64,000 nt of DNA from UMGS1766 sp963597355. GTDB lineage: Bacteria; Bacillota; Clostridia; Oscillospirales; Oscillospiraceae. How positions within the stretch are numbered: the first letter of the stretch is position 1; each line of letters begins with the position of its first letter. This document shows positions 8,581-15,272 of the stretch, in pieces. The stretch lies in assembly GCA_963597355.1 (NCBI GenBank), contig CAVBPR010000006.1, positions 186,001 to 250,000 on the forward strand, read 5' to 3'. The notes beneath the pieces are model-generated. The model was not told where the DNA came from. It was given only the letters and a program-made list of their open reading frames with translations, and did not search any database. The translations under genes and the position numbers were made by a program.

Positions 8581-9242
8581 GCAATTTCCCCCTTTAACCT
8601 TGTCACAACTGCGCTGAGTTGTTTCTTCTCCAGCATTCTCTTGATTTCAAATGCCTGTTGACGCAAAATCGCATCATCTGCCTGATTTAACACTGCCACG
8701 CATTTGCAAGGGCATCGTTCTGCTCCTCGGAGCAAAACAAAGGCAATCAACTCCGGACGCACTGCTTCCGGTTCCCGCAAACCCATCTCTTCCGGATGGT
8801 GTATAACCTCATCGGAACACCTGCCCAGCGCCGACAATCCTGCCACTTGAAAGACCAGTTCCGTCCCTTCTGGGATTATCGGTTCATTCTCACGATGCAC
8901 CTTCAAGGGTCTGCGGCGGCTTCCGTCTGCTTCAACAAGAATATGATCCGCCTTCAACCGGGGATACCACTGCGGCGGTATCCCGGTCATTCGCCCGTCT
9001 TCTGCCGGATACGCGGCAAGAATCACTTTCCCCGGCGCAAGCAGTGCATTCAGCGCATCCGCACTTTCCGGTGCGACAGCGCAATCGTCCTGCGCCAGAT
9101 GCGTAGTTGTGGTCAACAGCACCGACTTTCCCTGCTCTGCCAGCGTTTGCCCCAGAAGATACAGCAACGTGGTTTTTCCCCCGCCGCCGATCAGAGCGGT
9201 CACTCGCGGCAGATGCAGTGCCAACGGTTCCAACCCTGTCAT
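8568..9242 (-). CDS. yqeC: Selenium cofactor biosynthesis protein YqeC
   Basis: A 224-residue P-loop protein with GGGGKTT at residues 19-25, LTTTTH after the P-loop, and ILVEADGSRR, a Walker-B-like region typical of YqeC. YqeC is found only with selenium-dependent molybdenum hydroxylases and is thought to use a nucleotide in cofactor maturation. The ATG at 9242 overlaps the DUF3343 stop (ATGA). A GTG two codons earlier is possible but less well placed. The local ribosome site is weak, so coupling with the upstream gene is likely. Confidence 0.9.
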   Translation of the reverse strand: MTGLEPLALHLPRVTALIGGGGKTTLLYLLGQTLAEQGKSVLLTTTTHLAQDDCAVAPESADALNALLAPGKVILAAYPAEDGRMTGIPPQWYPRLKADHILVEADGSRRRPLKVHRENEPIIPEGTELVFQVAGLSALGRCSDEVIHHPEEMGLREPEAVRPELIAFVLLRGAERCPCKCVAVLNQADDAILRQQAFEIKRMLEKKQLSAVVTRLKGEIACWY

Positions 9243-9475
9243 AGCCACACCGTCCGTGCCTCATGATAGGATAATTGTCTGTCATCCAGTGCCTGACAAA
9301 CCAGTTCCAGCTGTTCCCGCTCCACCATCCACGCCAGACCGCAGGAAGCCGTTACCGACACCGGTGTCGGGATCAGTCTGCCCGGCAGGCCGAGCTGTTT
9401 TGCCTGCTGCTCTGCCGCCAGCGCCGCTGTTGTAGAAGAAAATGTGATAATTCCCTTTTCTTCCCTTTTTTTCAC
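9239..9475 (-). CDS. DUF3343 small protein, putative Se/S carrier
   Basis: A 78-residue protein of the DUF3343 family. It starts with a strand reading GIITFSSTTAALAAE, has a helix, then IPTPVSVTASCGLAW, in which the single conserved cysteine follows a Ser/Thr-rich turn. Such proteins resemble small sulfur or selenium carriers and occur next to yedF and cysteine desulfurase genes. The carrier role is inferred. The start is GTG behind GGAGGG, three bases after the upstream stop. Confidence 0.8.
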   Translation of the reverse strand: MKKREEKGIITFSSTTAALAAEQQAKQLGLPGRLIPTPVSVTASCGLAWMVEREQLELVCQALDDRQLSYHEARTVWL

Positions 9476-9478
9476 AGA

Positions 9479-10618
9479 CTATCCCTCCAGTGCCAGGGTT
9501 CTCATAGCCAGGATTCCCTGTTGAATTTCTTCCTCTGTGTTTACATGAGAAAACGAAAAACGCACCATGCCCTGTTCGGTCGTTCCATAGGCTTTGTGCA
9601 CCAGCGGTGCACAGTGAAGGCCGGGCCGCACTGCAATGGAAAACCGCTGCGCCAATTGATCGGCTACCGACGCAGAATCCCGGTCTGCCAGATTCAAGCT
9701 CACGATGGGGCAGCGTTCTCCTGCTGCATAATTGCCGTAAAAACGAATACCGGGCAAGTTTTTCACGCCCTCATAGAACATTTCAGCCAGTGCCTGTTCC
9801 TTTTTTCGCAACATTGTTCTGTCTTGTCCCTGCAGCCATTCAAGCGCCGCACCAAGACCGGCTATTCCCGGGCCGTTCTGGGTCCCTGCCTCCAGCCTGG
9901 TCGGGTATTCCTCCGGCTGTTGTTGGAGGGTGGACTGCACACCGGTGCCGCCCACGCGAAACGGCCGCAGCAGAATCCCCTCGGATACCAGCAAAAGACC
10001 GATTCCCTGAGGGCCAAGCATGCTTTTATGCCCTGCCGCTGCCAGCACATGAATCCCCATCTGCTCCATATGAATGGGAAACAACCCAGCTGTCTGGGCG
10101 GCATCTACTACAAAGACAATTCCCTTTGTTTTGCAGAAGATTCCCAGTTCTTCCAGTGGCTGAACCGCACCGGTAAGATTTGATCCATGGCAGCACACCA
10201 GCGCTCTGGTGTTTTCTTTTACCGCGCTGTCCAGTTTAGTCCACTCTACTTCACCATCGGCTATCAAGGGCAGAATCGTCAATTCCACGCCCTGTTCCTG
10301 CAGCCGGTAAAGGGGGCGCAGAACCGAATTATGCTCTAACGCCGTGGTGATCACGTGGTCTCCCGGATTCAGCAATCCATTCAGCGCGATGTTTAATCCA
10401 TCGGTTGCGCCGCCGGTAAAGCACACCTGCTCCGGTTTGGAAAGGCCAAACCGCTCCGCCGCCTGACAGCGCACCGCATATTCCTGCCGCAAACTGTCCA
10501 GCGCCGCATGATGACCGCCCCGGCCGCCGTTTCCGCCCCAGCGCACTGCTTCATAGCAGGCCTGCGCCACTGATTCCGGTTTTGGTAAAACCGTCGCCGC
10601 CTGATCAAAATAGATCAA
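9479..10618 (-). CDS. Cysteine desulfurase-like class V aminotransferase (SDMH type)
   Basis: A 379-residue PLP enzyme of the EF2568-type family, related to CsdB/NifS. FDQAATVLPKP is the N-terminal signature. GGATDG and the DAAQTAG segment bind PLP, and AAGHKSMLGPQG contains the Schiff-base lysine. It probably releases sulfur from cysteine, or selenium from selenocysteine, for the Mo cofactor or for SelD. The start is a TTG whose last two bases belong to the TGA stop of yedF (TTGA), with no strong ribosome site, so translation should depend on coupling to yedF. Confidence 0.88.
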   Translation of the reverse strand: MIYFDQAATVLPKPESVAQACYEAVRWGGNGGRGGHHAALDSLRQEYAVRCQAAERFGLSKPEQVCFTGGATDGLNIALNGLLNPGDHVITTALEHNSVLRPLYRLQEQGVELTILPLIADGEVEWTKLDSAVKENTRALVCCHGSNLTGAVQPLEELGIFCKTKGIVFVVDAAQTAGLFPIHMEQMGIHVLAAAGHKSMLGPQGIGLLLVSEGILLRPFRVGGTGVQSTLQQQPEEYPTRLEAGTQNGPGIAGLGAALEWLQGQDRTMLRKKEQALAEMFYEGVKNLPGIRFYGNYAAGERCPIVSLNLADRDSASVADQLAQRFSIAVRPGLHCAPLVHKAYGTTEQGMVRFSFSHVNTEEEIQQGILAMRTLALEG

Positions 10619-11223
10619 GGCCGCACCACCAGCCCGGCTGTCATTTGTTTTTCCACAATGTCATACATGTTCGTCACTTCGCCCACGGCCAGCTTTTCGG
10701 TCAGATGGTAAAAGTCCAGGCAGGTTCCGCAGGTCAGAATTTCAACTCCCCCATCCCGCAGCTTGCGCAAGTCCTCAAGGCTATCCGAACCCTCGCAGGT
10801 CAGCCTGGCTCCGCCGTTAAAAAACAGAATGGTATCCGGCTGTTTGTCCTGCATGGTCAAGGCAAACAAAAAGCCCTTCATCAGCGCACAGCCTAATTCA
10901 TTGTTGCCCTCGCCCATGTGGTCGGCTCCTATGGCAACCACCGTTTTCCCCACTGGTGCAGAGGGAGCGATATTTTTTTCGTCCGGATTGATTTCGGTTG
11001 CCTTAATTTTCATCTTCACCCGGAAGGAACCATCCTTCTGCTGCTCGCTTTCCACTCCATAACCTTTTTGATCGGCTAATTTCTTCAGGTTCTGTACCGC
11101 AATCTCATTGTCCACCAGGGTCTCGACCACGCCGCTTTCCCCAAGTTCTGCAATCGCCTCCCGGGTCTTCACAATGGGAATCGGGCAAGCCATGCCGCGA
11201 GCGTCAACTTCAATGTGTTCCAT
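10615..11223 (-). CDS. yedF: YedF-type selenium metabolism protein (TusA-DsrE fusion)
   Basis: A 202-residue protein. The N-terminal 75 residues form a TusA-like domain with the active-site motif CPIP (residues 13-16). The C-terminal half is DsrE-like, with FFNGGARL and ILTCGTCLDFY. This fused form is the sulfurtransferase-like selenium metabolism protein found beside selD. It likely binds reduced selenium as a persulfide analogue and hands it on. The gene starts 24 bases after selD behind AAGGAT. Its stop overlaps the TTG of the desulfurase gene. Confidence 0.92.
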   Translation of the reverse strand: MEHIEVDARGMACPIPIVKTREAIAELGESGVVETLVDNEIAVQNLKKLADQKGYGVESEQQKDGSFRVKMKIKATEINPDEKNIAPSAPVGKTVVAIGADHMGEGNNELGCALMKGFLFALTMQDKQPDTILFFNGGARLTCEGSDSLEDLRKLRDGGVEILTCGTCLDFYHLTEKLAVGEVTNMYDIVEKQMTAGLVVRP

Positions 11224-11247
11224 AGAAAATATCCTTTCTTTTTGGTC

Positions 11248-12273
11248 TTATCGAACGGTAATTTCCGCTTCTTTCTTATTCGTCAGCGTGCCAATTATCG
11301 CCGCCGGAAGTCCGGTTTCCCGCAGAGCATCCACTGCCGCAGCCGCCTCTTCTTCCGGAAGTGCCGCCAGCAAACCGCCGGAGGTCTGGGGATCGAAGAG
11401 CAGTTCTTCCATAGGGAATGGTACGTTGTTTTCAAATACCACGCATCCATCCAGATGGTTGCGGTTTCGCTGTGCCGCCGCAGTAATCATAAATTCCTCT
11501 GCAAAGTGCAGTGCCCCCGGAAGCCGCGGCACAAACACCGTATCAATATGCGCCGAAAGCCGTCCGTCCAGCATCTCATGGAGATGCCCCAGCAGACTGA
11601 ATCCGGTAACATCGGTGCACGCATGAACGCTAAAGTTTTTCAGCACCTCTGCCGCCGCTTTGTTCAGCGTTGTCATGGAGACTATGGCCGCATCCAGTTC
11701 CTCCTGTGCCGCCATCCCTGCTCGTGCCGCAGTACACACCAGCCCGGTGCCCAGCTTTTTGGTTAAAATCAGTTTGTCTCCCGGTTCGCCGCCATTATTG
11801 GCATAGATTTTCTTCGGATTGACAAAACCCATCACGGAAAGTCCATATTTCACTCCGCTGTCCGCAATGGAGTGTCCCCCCACCAGAACTCCGCCGGCCT
11901 CCAGAACTTTTTCCGATCCGCCCTGCAAAATCCGTCCCAACACATTGAGATCTATCGACTCGGGAAAGCACACGATATTTAAAGCGGTTTTCACCTCGCC
12001 GCCCATGGCATAAATGTCGCTCAAGGCATTTGCCGCAGCAATCTGACCGAATAAATACGGATCTTCCACCATGGGAGGAAAGAAATCCAGGGTCTGGACA
12101 ATTGCCAGCTCGTCTGACACACGATACACCGCGCCGTCGTCCTTGCTGTCAAAACCGACCAGCAGATCAGGGTCTTTTTCCCCTTTCGGCAGCCGGCTTA
12201 AAATCCGTTCCAGAACTCCCGCACCCAGCTTGGCGGTACAGCCGCCGCCCTGGCAAAACAAGATCGGTTCCAT
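11248..12273 (-). CDS. selD: Selenide, water dikinase SelD
   Basis: A 341-residue enzyme making selenophosphate from selenide and ATP. QGGGCTAKLG holds the catalytic Cys12 and Lys15; the codon is TGT, so this SelD uses cysteine. The ATP and Mg sites are seen in GFDSKDDGAVY, TLDFFPPMVEDP and AAANALSDIYAMGG. GGHSI and TDVTGFSLLGHLHEM are also typical. As first gene of the SDMH operon with no selA, selB or tRNA-Sec nearby, its product probably feeds Mo-cofactor selenation. The ATG at 12273 is preceded by GGGAGG; a start nine codons earlier is possible but not conserved. Confidence 0.95.
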   Translation of the reverse strand: MEPILFCQGGGCTAKLGAGVLERILSRLPKGEKDPDLLVGFDSKDDGAVYRVSDELAIVQTLDFFPPMVEDPYLFGQIAAANALSDIYAMGGEVKTALNIVCFPESIDLNVLGRILQGGSEKVLEAGGVLVGGHSIADSGVKYGLSVMGFVNPKKIYANNGGEPGDKLILTKKLGTGLVCTAARAGMAAQEELDAAIVSMTTLNKAAAEVLKNFSVHACTDVTGFSLLGHLHEMLDGRLSAHIDTVFVPRLPGALHFAEEFMITAAAQRNRNHLDGCVVFENNVPFPMEELLFDPQTSGGLLAALPEEEAAAAVDALRETGLPAAIIGTLTNKKEAEITVR

Positions 12274-12308
12274 CTCTCCATACTCCTCCCTGGAAGGCAC
12301 AACATTCC

Positions 12309-12345
12309 GTTTATCATTTTATCATCTTTCTGAACCAAGGGAAAG
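12309..12345 (-). promoter_or_regulatory. Possible promoter of the SDMH operon
   Basis: On the minus strand TTGGTT is followed after 17 bases by GATAAA, within an AT-rich stretch just upstream of selD and divergent from pepD. The match is only moderate. It is offered because all 13 genes downstream are closely spaced and need a promoter here. Confidence 0.3.
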
Positions 12346-12394
12346 AGGGATCCCTTAAAAATCTCCCTTGCCTGTATCGCATCTCAGCCGGTCA

Positions 12395-12403
12395 TGCTAT
12401 AAT
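12395..12403 (+). promoter_or_regulatory. Extended -10 promoter of pepD-xth
   Basis: TG-C-TATAAT forms an extended -10 upstream of AAGGAG (12411-12416) and the pepD ATG at 12428. No good -35 is visible. The short leader would be about 18 bases. Confidence 0.55.
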
Positions 12404-12427
12404 ACGCGGGAAGGAGATGTTTTCCCC

Positions 12428-13852
12428 ATGACTGACACCAAACATTTTTTTCTTAACCTGTGCAAAATCCCTCGTCCATCCGGAGGAGAAACCGCCGTCG
12501 TGGACTATCTTTTTCAAACGCTGACCGCATGGAATTACCATCCGGAACGGGATGAGGCAAATAATCTGCAATGCCGGATTCCTGCTACACCGGGCTTTTC
12601 CTCCGCTCCCTGCATTGCCCTGCAGGCTCACACGGACATGGTCTGCGTTGCGGCCCCCGGCTCAAATTACCGCCCCGGTCTGGATCCCATCCAAACCGCA
12701 GAAAAGGACGGATGGCTCTGTTCCGATGGCCGCAGTACGCTTGGCGCGGATAACGGTGCTGCAGTTGCGATTATGCTGTCCATTGCACAACAGCCGCCGA
12801 AAAAACACGGGCCGATTTTGCTGTTGTTTACCGCAACGGAAGAACAGGGCATGGTCGGCGTAAAGGCGCTGTCTCCCAGCTGGTTGACCGATGTTTCCTA
12901 TCTGATCAATCTGGATGGATTTCACGCCGCTCCTGCCATTTGCGGCTCTGCCGGAGGACTGCGGCAAAGCTGGACACACCCCATCCTTTGGGAATCTGCG
13001 CCTAGTGCGTTTCGATGGAAAAAACTTCTTCTGTCCGATCTCACCGGCGGACATTCCGGATACGACATCGGCCTTGGTCGGGGCAATGCTCTCACTCTGC
13101 TGGCGGAGTTCCTACAAACGCTGGCTTGTCCCATCGCCGCTTTCAATGGCGGAAGCAGCCATAATGCCATTCCCGCCTGGGCGGAAGCCATCGTTGTAGT
13201 TTCCGACGAAGCACAATTTTCCTCCGCCGTTTCAGCGTGGACGCAGGAAATGCAACAGCAAAGGAAGCAGACCGATCCAAATCTCTCCGTCACCGTGACT
13301 GATATCCCAGCGCAGCCTGTCGTCTGGGACGAACCAACACGCAAAGATGCGCTCTCTTTTCTGACCAACCTTCCCTGCGGTGTGCTGAACCGTTTTCCGG
13401 ACGGGACAACCGCAAATTCCGGCAACCCTGCCGTGGCAATCTCCAGCGGGCAAACCCTTACTCTGCGCCACTTTTCCAGAAGCGCAACTGCCACCGATCA
13501 GATGCAGACGGAGGCCGACATTGCTAATCTGGCTGTTCAATTTCGCTTTCAACGAACGGAACGCAGCAGCTACCTGCCCTGGGAACCCGCTCCGGACAAT
13601 GCTCTGCTCCACCTTGCCCAATGTTGCTACCAGCAGCTTCACGGCAGCTCTCTTGGCGCTCAGCGTGTTCACGTTGGCCTGGAATGCGCCCTTCTACTGG
13701 AAAAAGCGCCCCGCTTACAGGCCATTGCCCTGGGCTGCAACATTCGGGATGCCCATGCTGTTACCGAGCGGGTGGAACTACAGTCGATTGCAGATCTGGA
13801 AGCTCTGCTGCGCTCCATGCTGCAAACCATCATCGAGGAGGATATACAATGA
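12428..13852 (+). CDS. pepD: Aminoacyl-histidine dipeptidase (PepD-like M20 peptidase)
   Basis: A 474-residue zinc dipeptidase. Metal-site motifs are LQAHTDMV (first His and Asp), TLGADNGAAV (bridging Asp), ATEEQGMVG (catalytic Glu pair) and INLDGF, with a late ligand in the LECALL region. Length and motif order fit PepD/beta-Ala-His dipeptidases, cytosolic enzymes that cleave Xaa-His and other dipeptides. The ATG at 12428 follows AAGGAG at 11-base spacing. Its stop overlaps the xth start (ATGA), so the pair forms an operon. Nothing links its function to the divergent selenium operon. Confidence 0.9.
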   Translation: MTDTKHFFLNLCKIPRPSGGETAVVDYLFQTLTAWNYHPERDEANNLQCRIPATPGFSSAPCIALQAHTDMVCVAAPGSNYRPGLDPIQTAEKDGWLCSDGRSTLGADNGAAVAIMLSIAQQPPKKHGPILLLFTATEEQGMVGVKALSPSWLTDVSYLINLDGFHAAPAICGSAGGLRQSWTHPILWESAPSAFRWKKLLLSDLTGGHSGYDIGLGRGNALTLLAEFLQTLACPIAAFNGGSSHNAIPAWAEAIVVVSDEAQFSSAVSAWTQEMQQQRKQTDPNLSVTVTDIPAQPVVWDEPTRKDALSFLTNLPCGVLNRFPDGTTANSGNPAVAISSGQTLTLRHFSRSATATDQMQTEADIANLAVQFRFQRTERSSYLPWEPAPDNALLHLAQCCYQQLHGSSLGAQRVHVGLECALLLEKAPRLQAIALGCNIRDAHAVTERVELQSIADLEALLRSMLQTIIEEDIQ

Positions 13853-14604
13853 AATTTGTTTCTTGGAATGTAAACGGCCTGCGGGCCTGCGTCACCAAAG
13901 GATTTCAGGAAAGCTTTGACGCCCTGAATGCAGACATCTTCTGCCTGCAGGAGACAAAATTGCAGCCCGGTCAAATTGAGCTGGAATTGCCGGGGTATCA
14001 GCAGTTTTGGAACAGTGCTGATAAAAAGGGTTACTCCGGCACCGCCATTTTTACCCGTCAGCCCCCGCTGTCAGTGCGCTATGGGATGGGAATCGATCTC
14101 CACGACCACGAAGGCCGACTCATCACGCTGGAGTTTGAGCATTTTTTCTTTGTCTGCTGTTACACTCCCAATGCCCAGCAGGGGCTGAAACGCATCGAAT
14201 ACCGCATGCAATGGGAAGAGGATTTGCTGGCCTATCTGAAAACTTTGGACGCAGAGAAGCCGGTAGTTTACACCGGCGACCTGAATGTGGCTCATAATGA
14301 AATTGACCTGAAAAATCCAAAGACAAATCGGGGCAATGCCGGCTTTTCGGACGAAGAACGGGGCTGCATGACCCGCCTTCTCTCCAGCGGTTTTACCGAC
14401 ACCTTCCGTTATCTATACCCTGAGACAACCGACGCTTACTCCTGGTGGAGCTATCGTTTTCACGCGCGGGAAAAGAACGCCGGGTGGCGCATCGATTACT
14501 TTATCGTGTCCGATCGCCTCGCCCCCATGGTAACCGACTCCTCCATACATTCCGAAATCATGGGCAGCGACCATTGCCCGGTGGAACTTAATATTGACCT
14601 TTGA
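13849..14604 (+). CDS. xth: Exodeoxyribonuclease III family AP endonuclease
   Basis: A 251-residue member of the ExoIII/APE1 family acting in base-excision repair at abasic sites. Motifs are SWNVNGLRA at the N-terminus, LQETK (metal-binding Glu), CYTPNAQQ, TGDLNVAH (catalytic Asp-Asn), the WRIDYF segment and GSDHCPV at the end (catalytic His). Length is close to ExoA of Bacillus. It is translationally coupled to pepD by a four-base overlap, and no terminator with a clear U-run follows it. Confidence 0.93.
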   Translation: MKFVSWNVNGLRACVTKGFQESFDALNADIFCLQETKLQPGQIELELPGYQQFWNSADKKGYSGTAIFTRQPPLSVRYGMGIDLHDHEGRLITLEFEHFFFVCCYTPNAQQGLKRIEYRMQWEEDLLAYLKTLDAEKPVVYTGDLNVAHNEIDLKNPKTNRGNAGFSDEERGCMTRLLSSGFTDTFRYLYPETTDAYSWWSYRFHAREKNAGWRIDYFIVSDRLAPMVTDSSIHSEIMGSDHCPVELNIDL

Positions 14605-14824
14605 AAACATTTCCTTTCAATCAATCATTTCCCGTTATGCTGAAACATCCGGATCGCTTAAAGCATCTGCCGCTTCACAGAAAACCCAATGACGTTCTGT
14701 TTCAGAATGCGGATTGCAAGTTTTACCAGAAAGACAAACCGGATGACAAATAAAAAGTTCCCCGGCGCTGGAACACCGAGGAACAGAAAGGGGAAATTAA
14801 ACGGATACCGATTACGGTTATGAG

Positions 14825-14896
14825 ATGGACGGTATCGAGTATGTCACCATTGATGAAGCGTATGAAGACGAAATAACTTCCCCTGTTGGTGGTTAA
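14825..14896 (+). CDS. Possible 23-residue peptide or gene remnant
   Basis: ATG-GAC opens a 23-codon frame reading MDGIEYVTIDEAYEDEI and ending in SPVGG before TAA. The sequence is acidic and protein-like, but no good ribosome site precedes it. The frame continues upstream for eight codons to a stop without another start. It may be the broken C-terminus of a former gene. The final codons lie in a hairpin (14888-14912). Confidence 0.2.
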   Translation: MDGIEYVTIDEAYEDEITSPVGG

Positions 14897-14911
14897 GGTT
14901 ATCAAAACCAC

Positions 14912-14978
14912 CATTCCTTAAATACCATAAAGGTTCAGAATTGTCAAGGAATGATATTTCATATGAAAATCTTTATGG
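14912..14978. repeat. Interleaved inverted repeats (A-B-A'-B')
   Basis: CATTCCTT (14912-14919) is complementary to AAGGAATG (14946-14953). CCATAAAG (14925-14932) is complementary to CTTTATGG (14971-14978). Both pairs are perfect 8-mers and they cross, as in an H-type pseudoknot. A 12-bp palindrome, TTTCATATGAAA, lies between the last two arms. Confidence 0.5.
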
Positions 14979-15025
14979 AAGTACCTGCATTTTCGTCATT
15001 TTTATCTTCTGACATTCCTGCACGC

Positions 15026-15046
15026 AAAAAAAAAAAAAAAAAAAAA
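15026..15046 (+). repeat. Homopolymer of 21 A
   Basis: An uninterrupted run of 21 adenines about 65 bases upstream of the -35 of the HD-GYP gene. It may act as an upstream A-tract or slippage site, or be a sequencing or assembly error. Confidence 0.7.
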
Positions 15047-15112
15047 CGAGCTTTTAAGTGTGTTTCTGTTGTTTTAGAAACATTTTCATCTCTTTTTTAC
15101 CGCTTTTTTAAT

Positions 15113-15144
15113 TGACTTTTTCTGCGTGTTAAGCTACTATAATG
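15113..15144 (+). promoter_or_regulatory. Promoter of the HD-GYP regulator
   Basis: TTGACT is followed 17 bases later by TACTAT, and 20 bases later by TATAAT, in the AT-rich stretch upstream of the start at 15273. The -35 is good; the exact -10 is uncertain. The leader would be about 120 bases. Confidence 0.45.
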
Positions 15145-15272
15145 GTAGTCGTGGCGGTTCTGCCTTTGATCGATAAACAACGCGGTCATTGTCCTGAAAA
15201 AGGCCTCGATCTGCTGCTTTTATTGACTGGCCGACGGCCTTAACCGGGAATGTTGGGATGTGATGAACAGCT

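Larger units (their letters stand above)
14605..15112. other. AT-rich intergenic island with structured repeats
   Basis: About 500 bases without a convincing long gene. It contains a possible 23-codon reading frame (14825-14896), a 7-bp hairpin (14888-14894 with 14906-14912), two interleaved 8-bp inverted repeats (14912-14978), a 12-bp palindrome (14957-14968) and a run of 21 A (15026-15046). The composition is more AT-rich than neighbouring genes. It could be the remnant of a transferred segment or a structured RNA locus; neither is proved. Confidence 0.5.

Noticed and set aside
11248..12273. Possible selenocysteine in SelD
   Set aside because: The active-site codon is TGT (Cys) and no in-frame TGA lies in the conserved part.
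14723..14914. Minus-strand 63-codon frame in the AT-rich island
   Set aside because: No ribosome site, and it runs antisense through hairpins; hydrophobic composition comes from AT-rich sequence.
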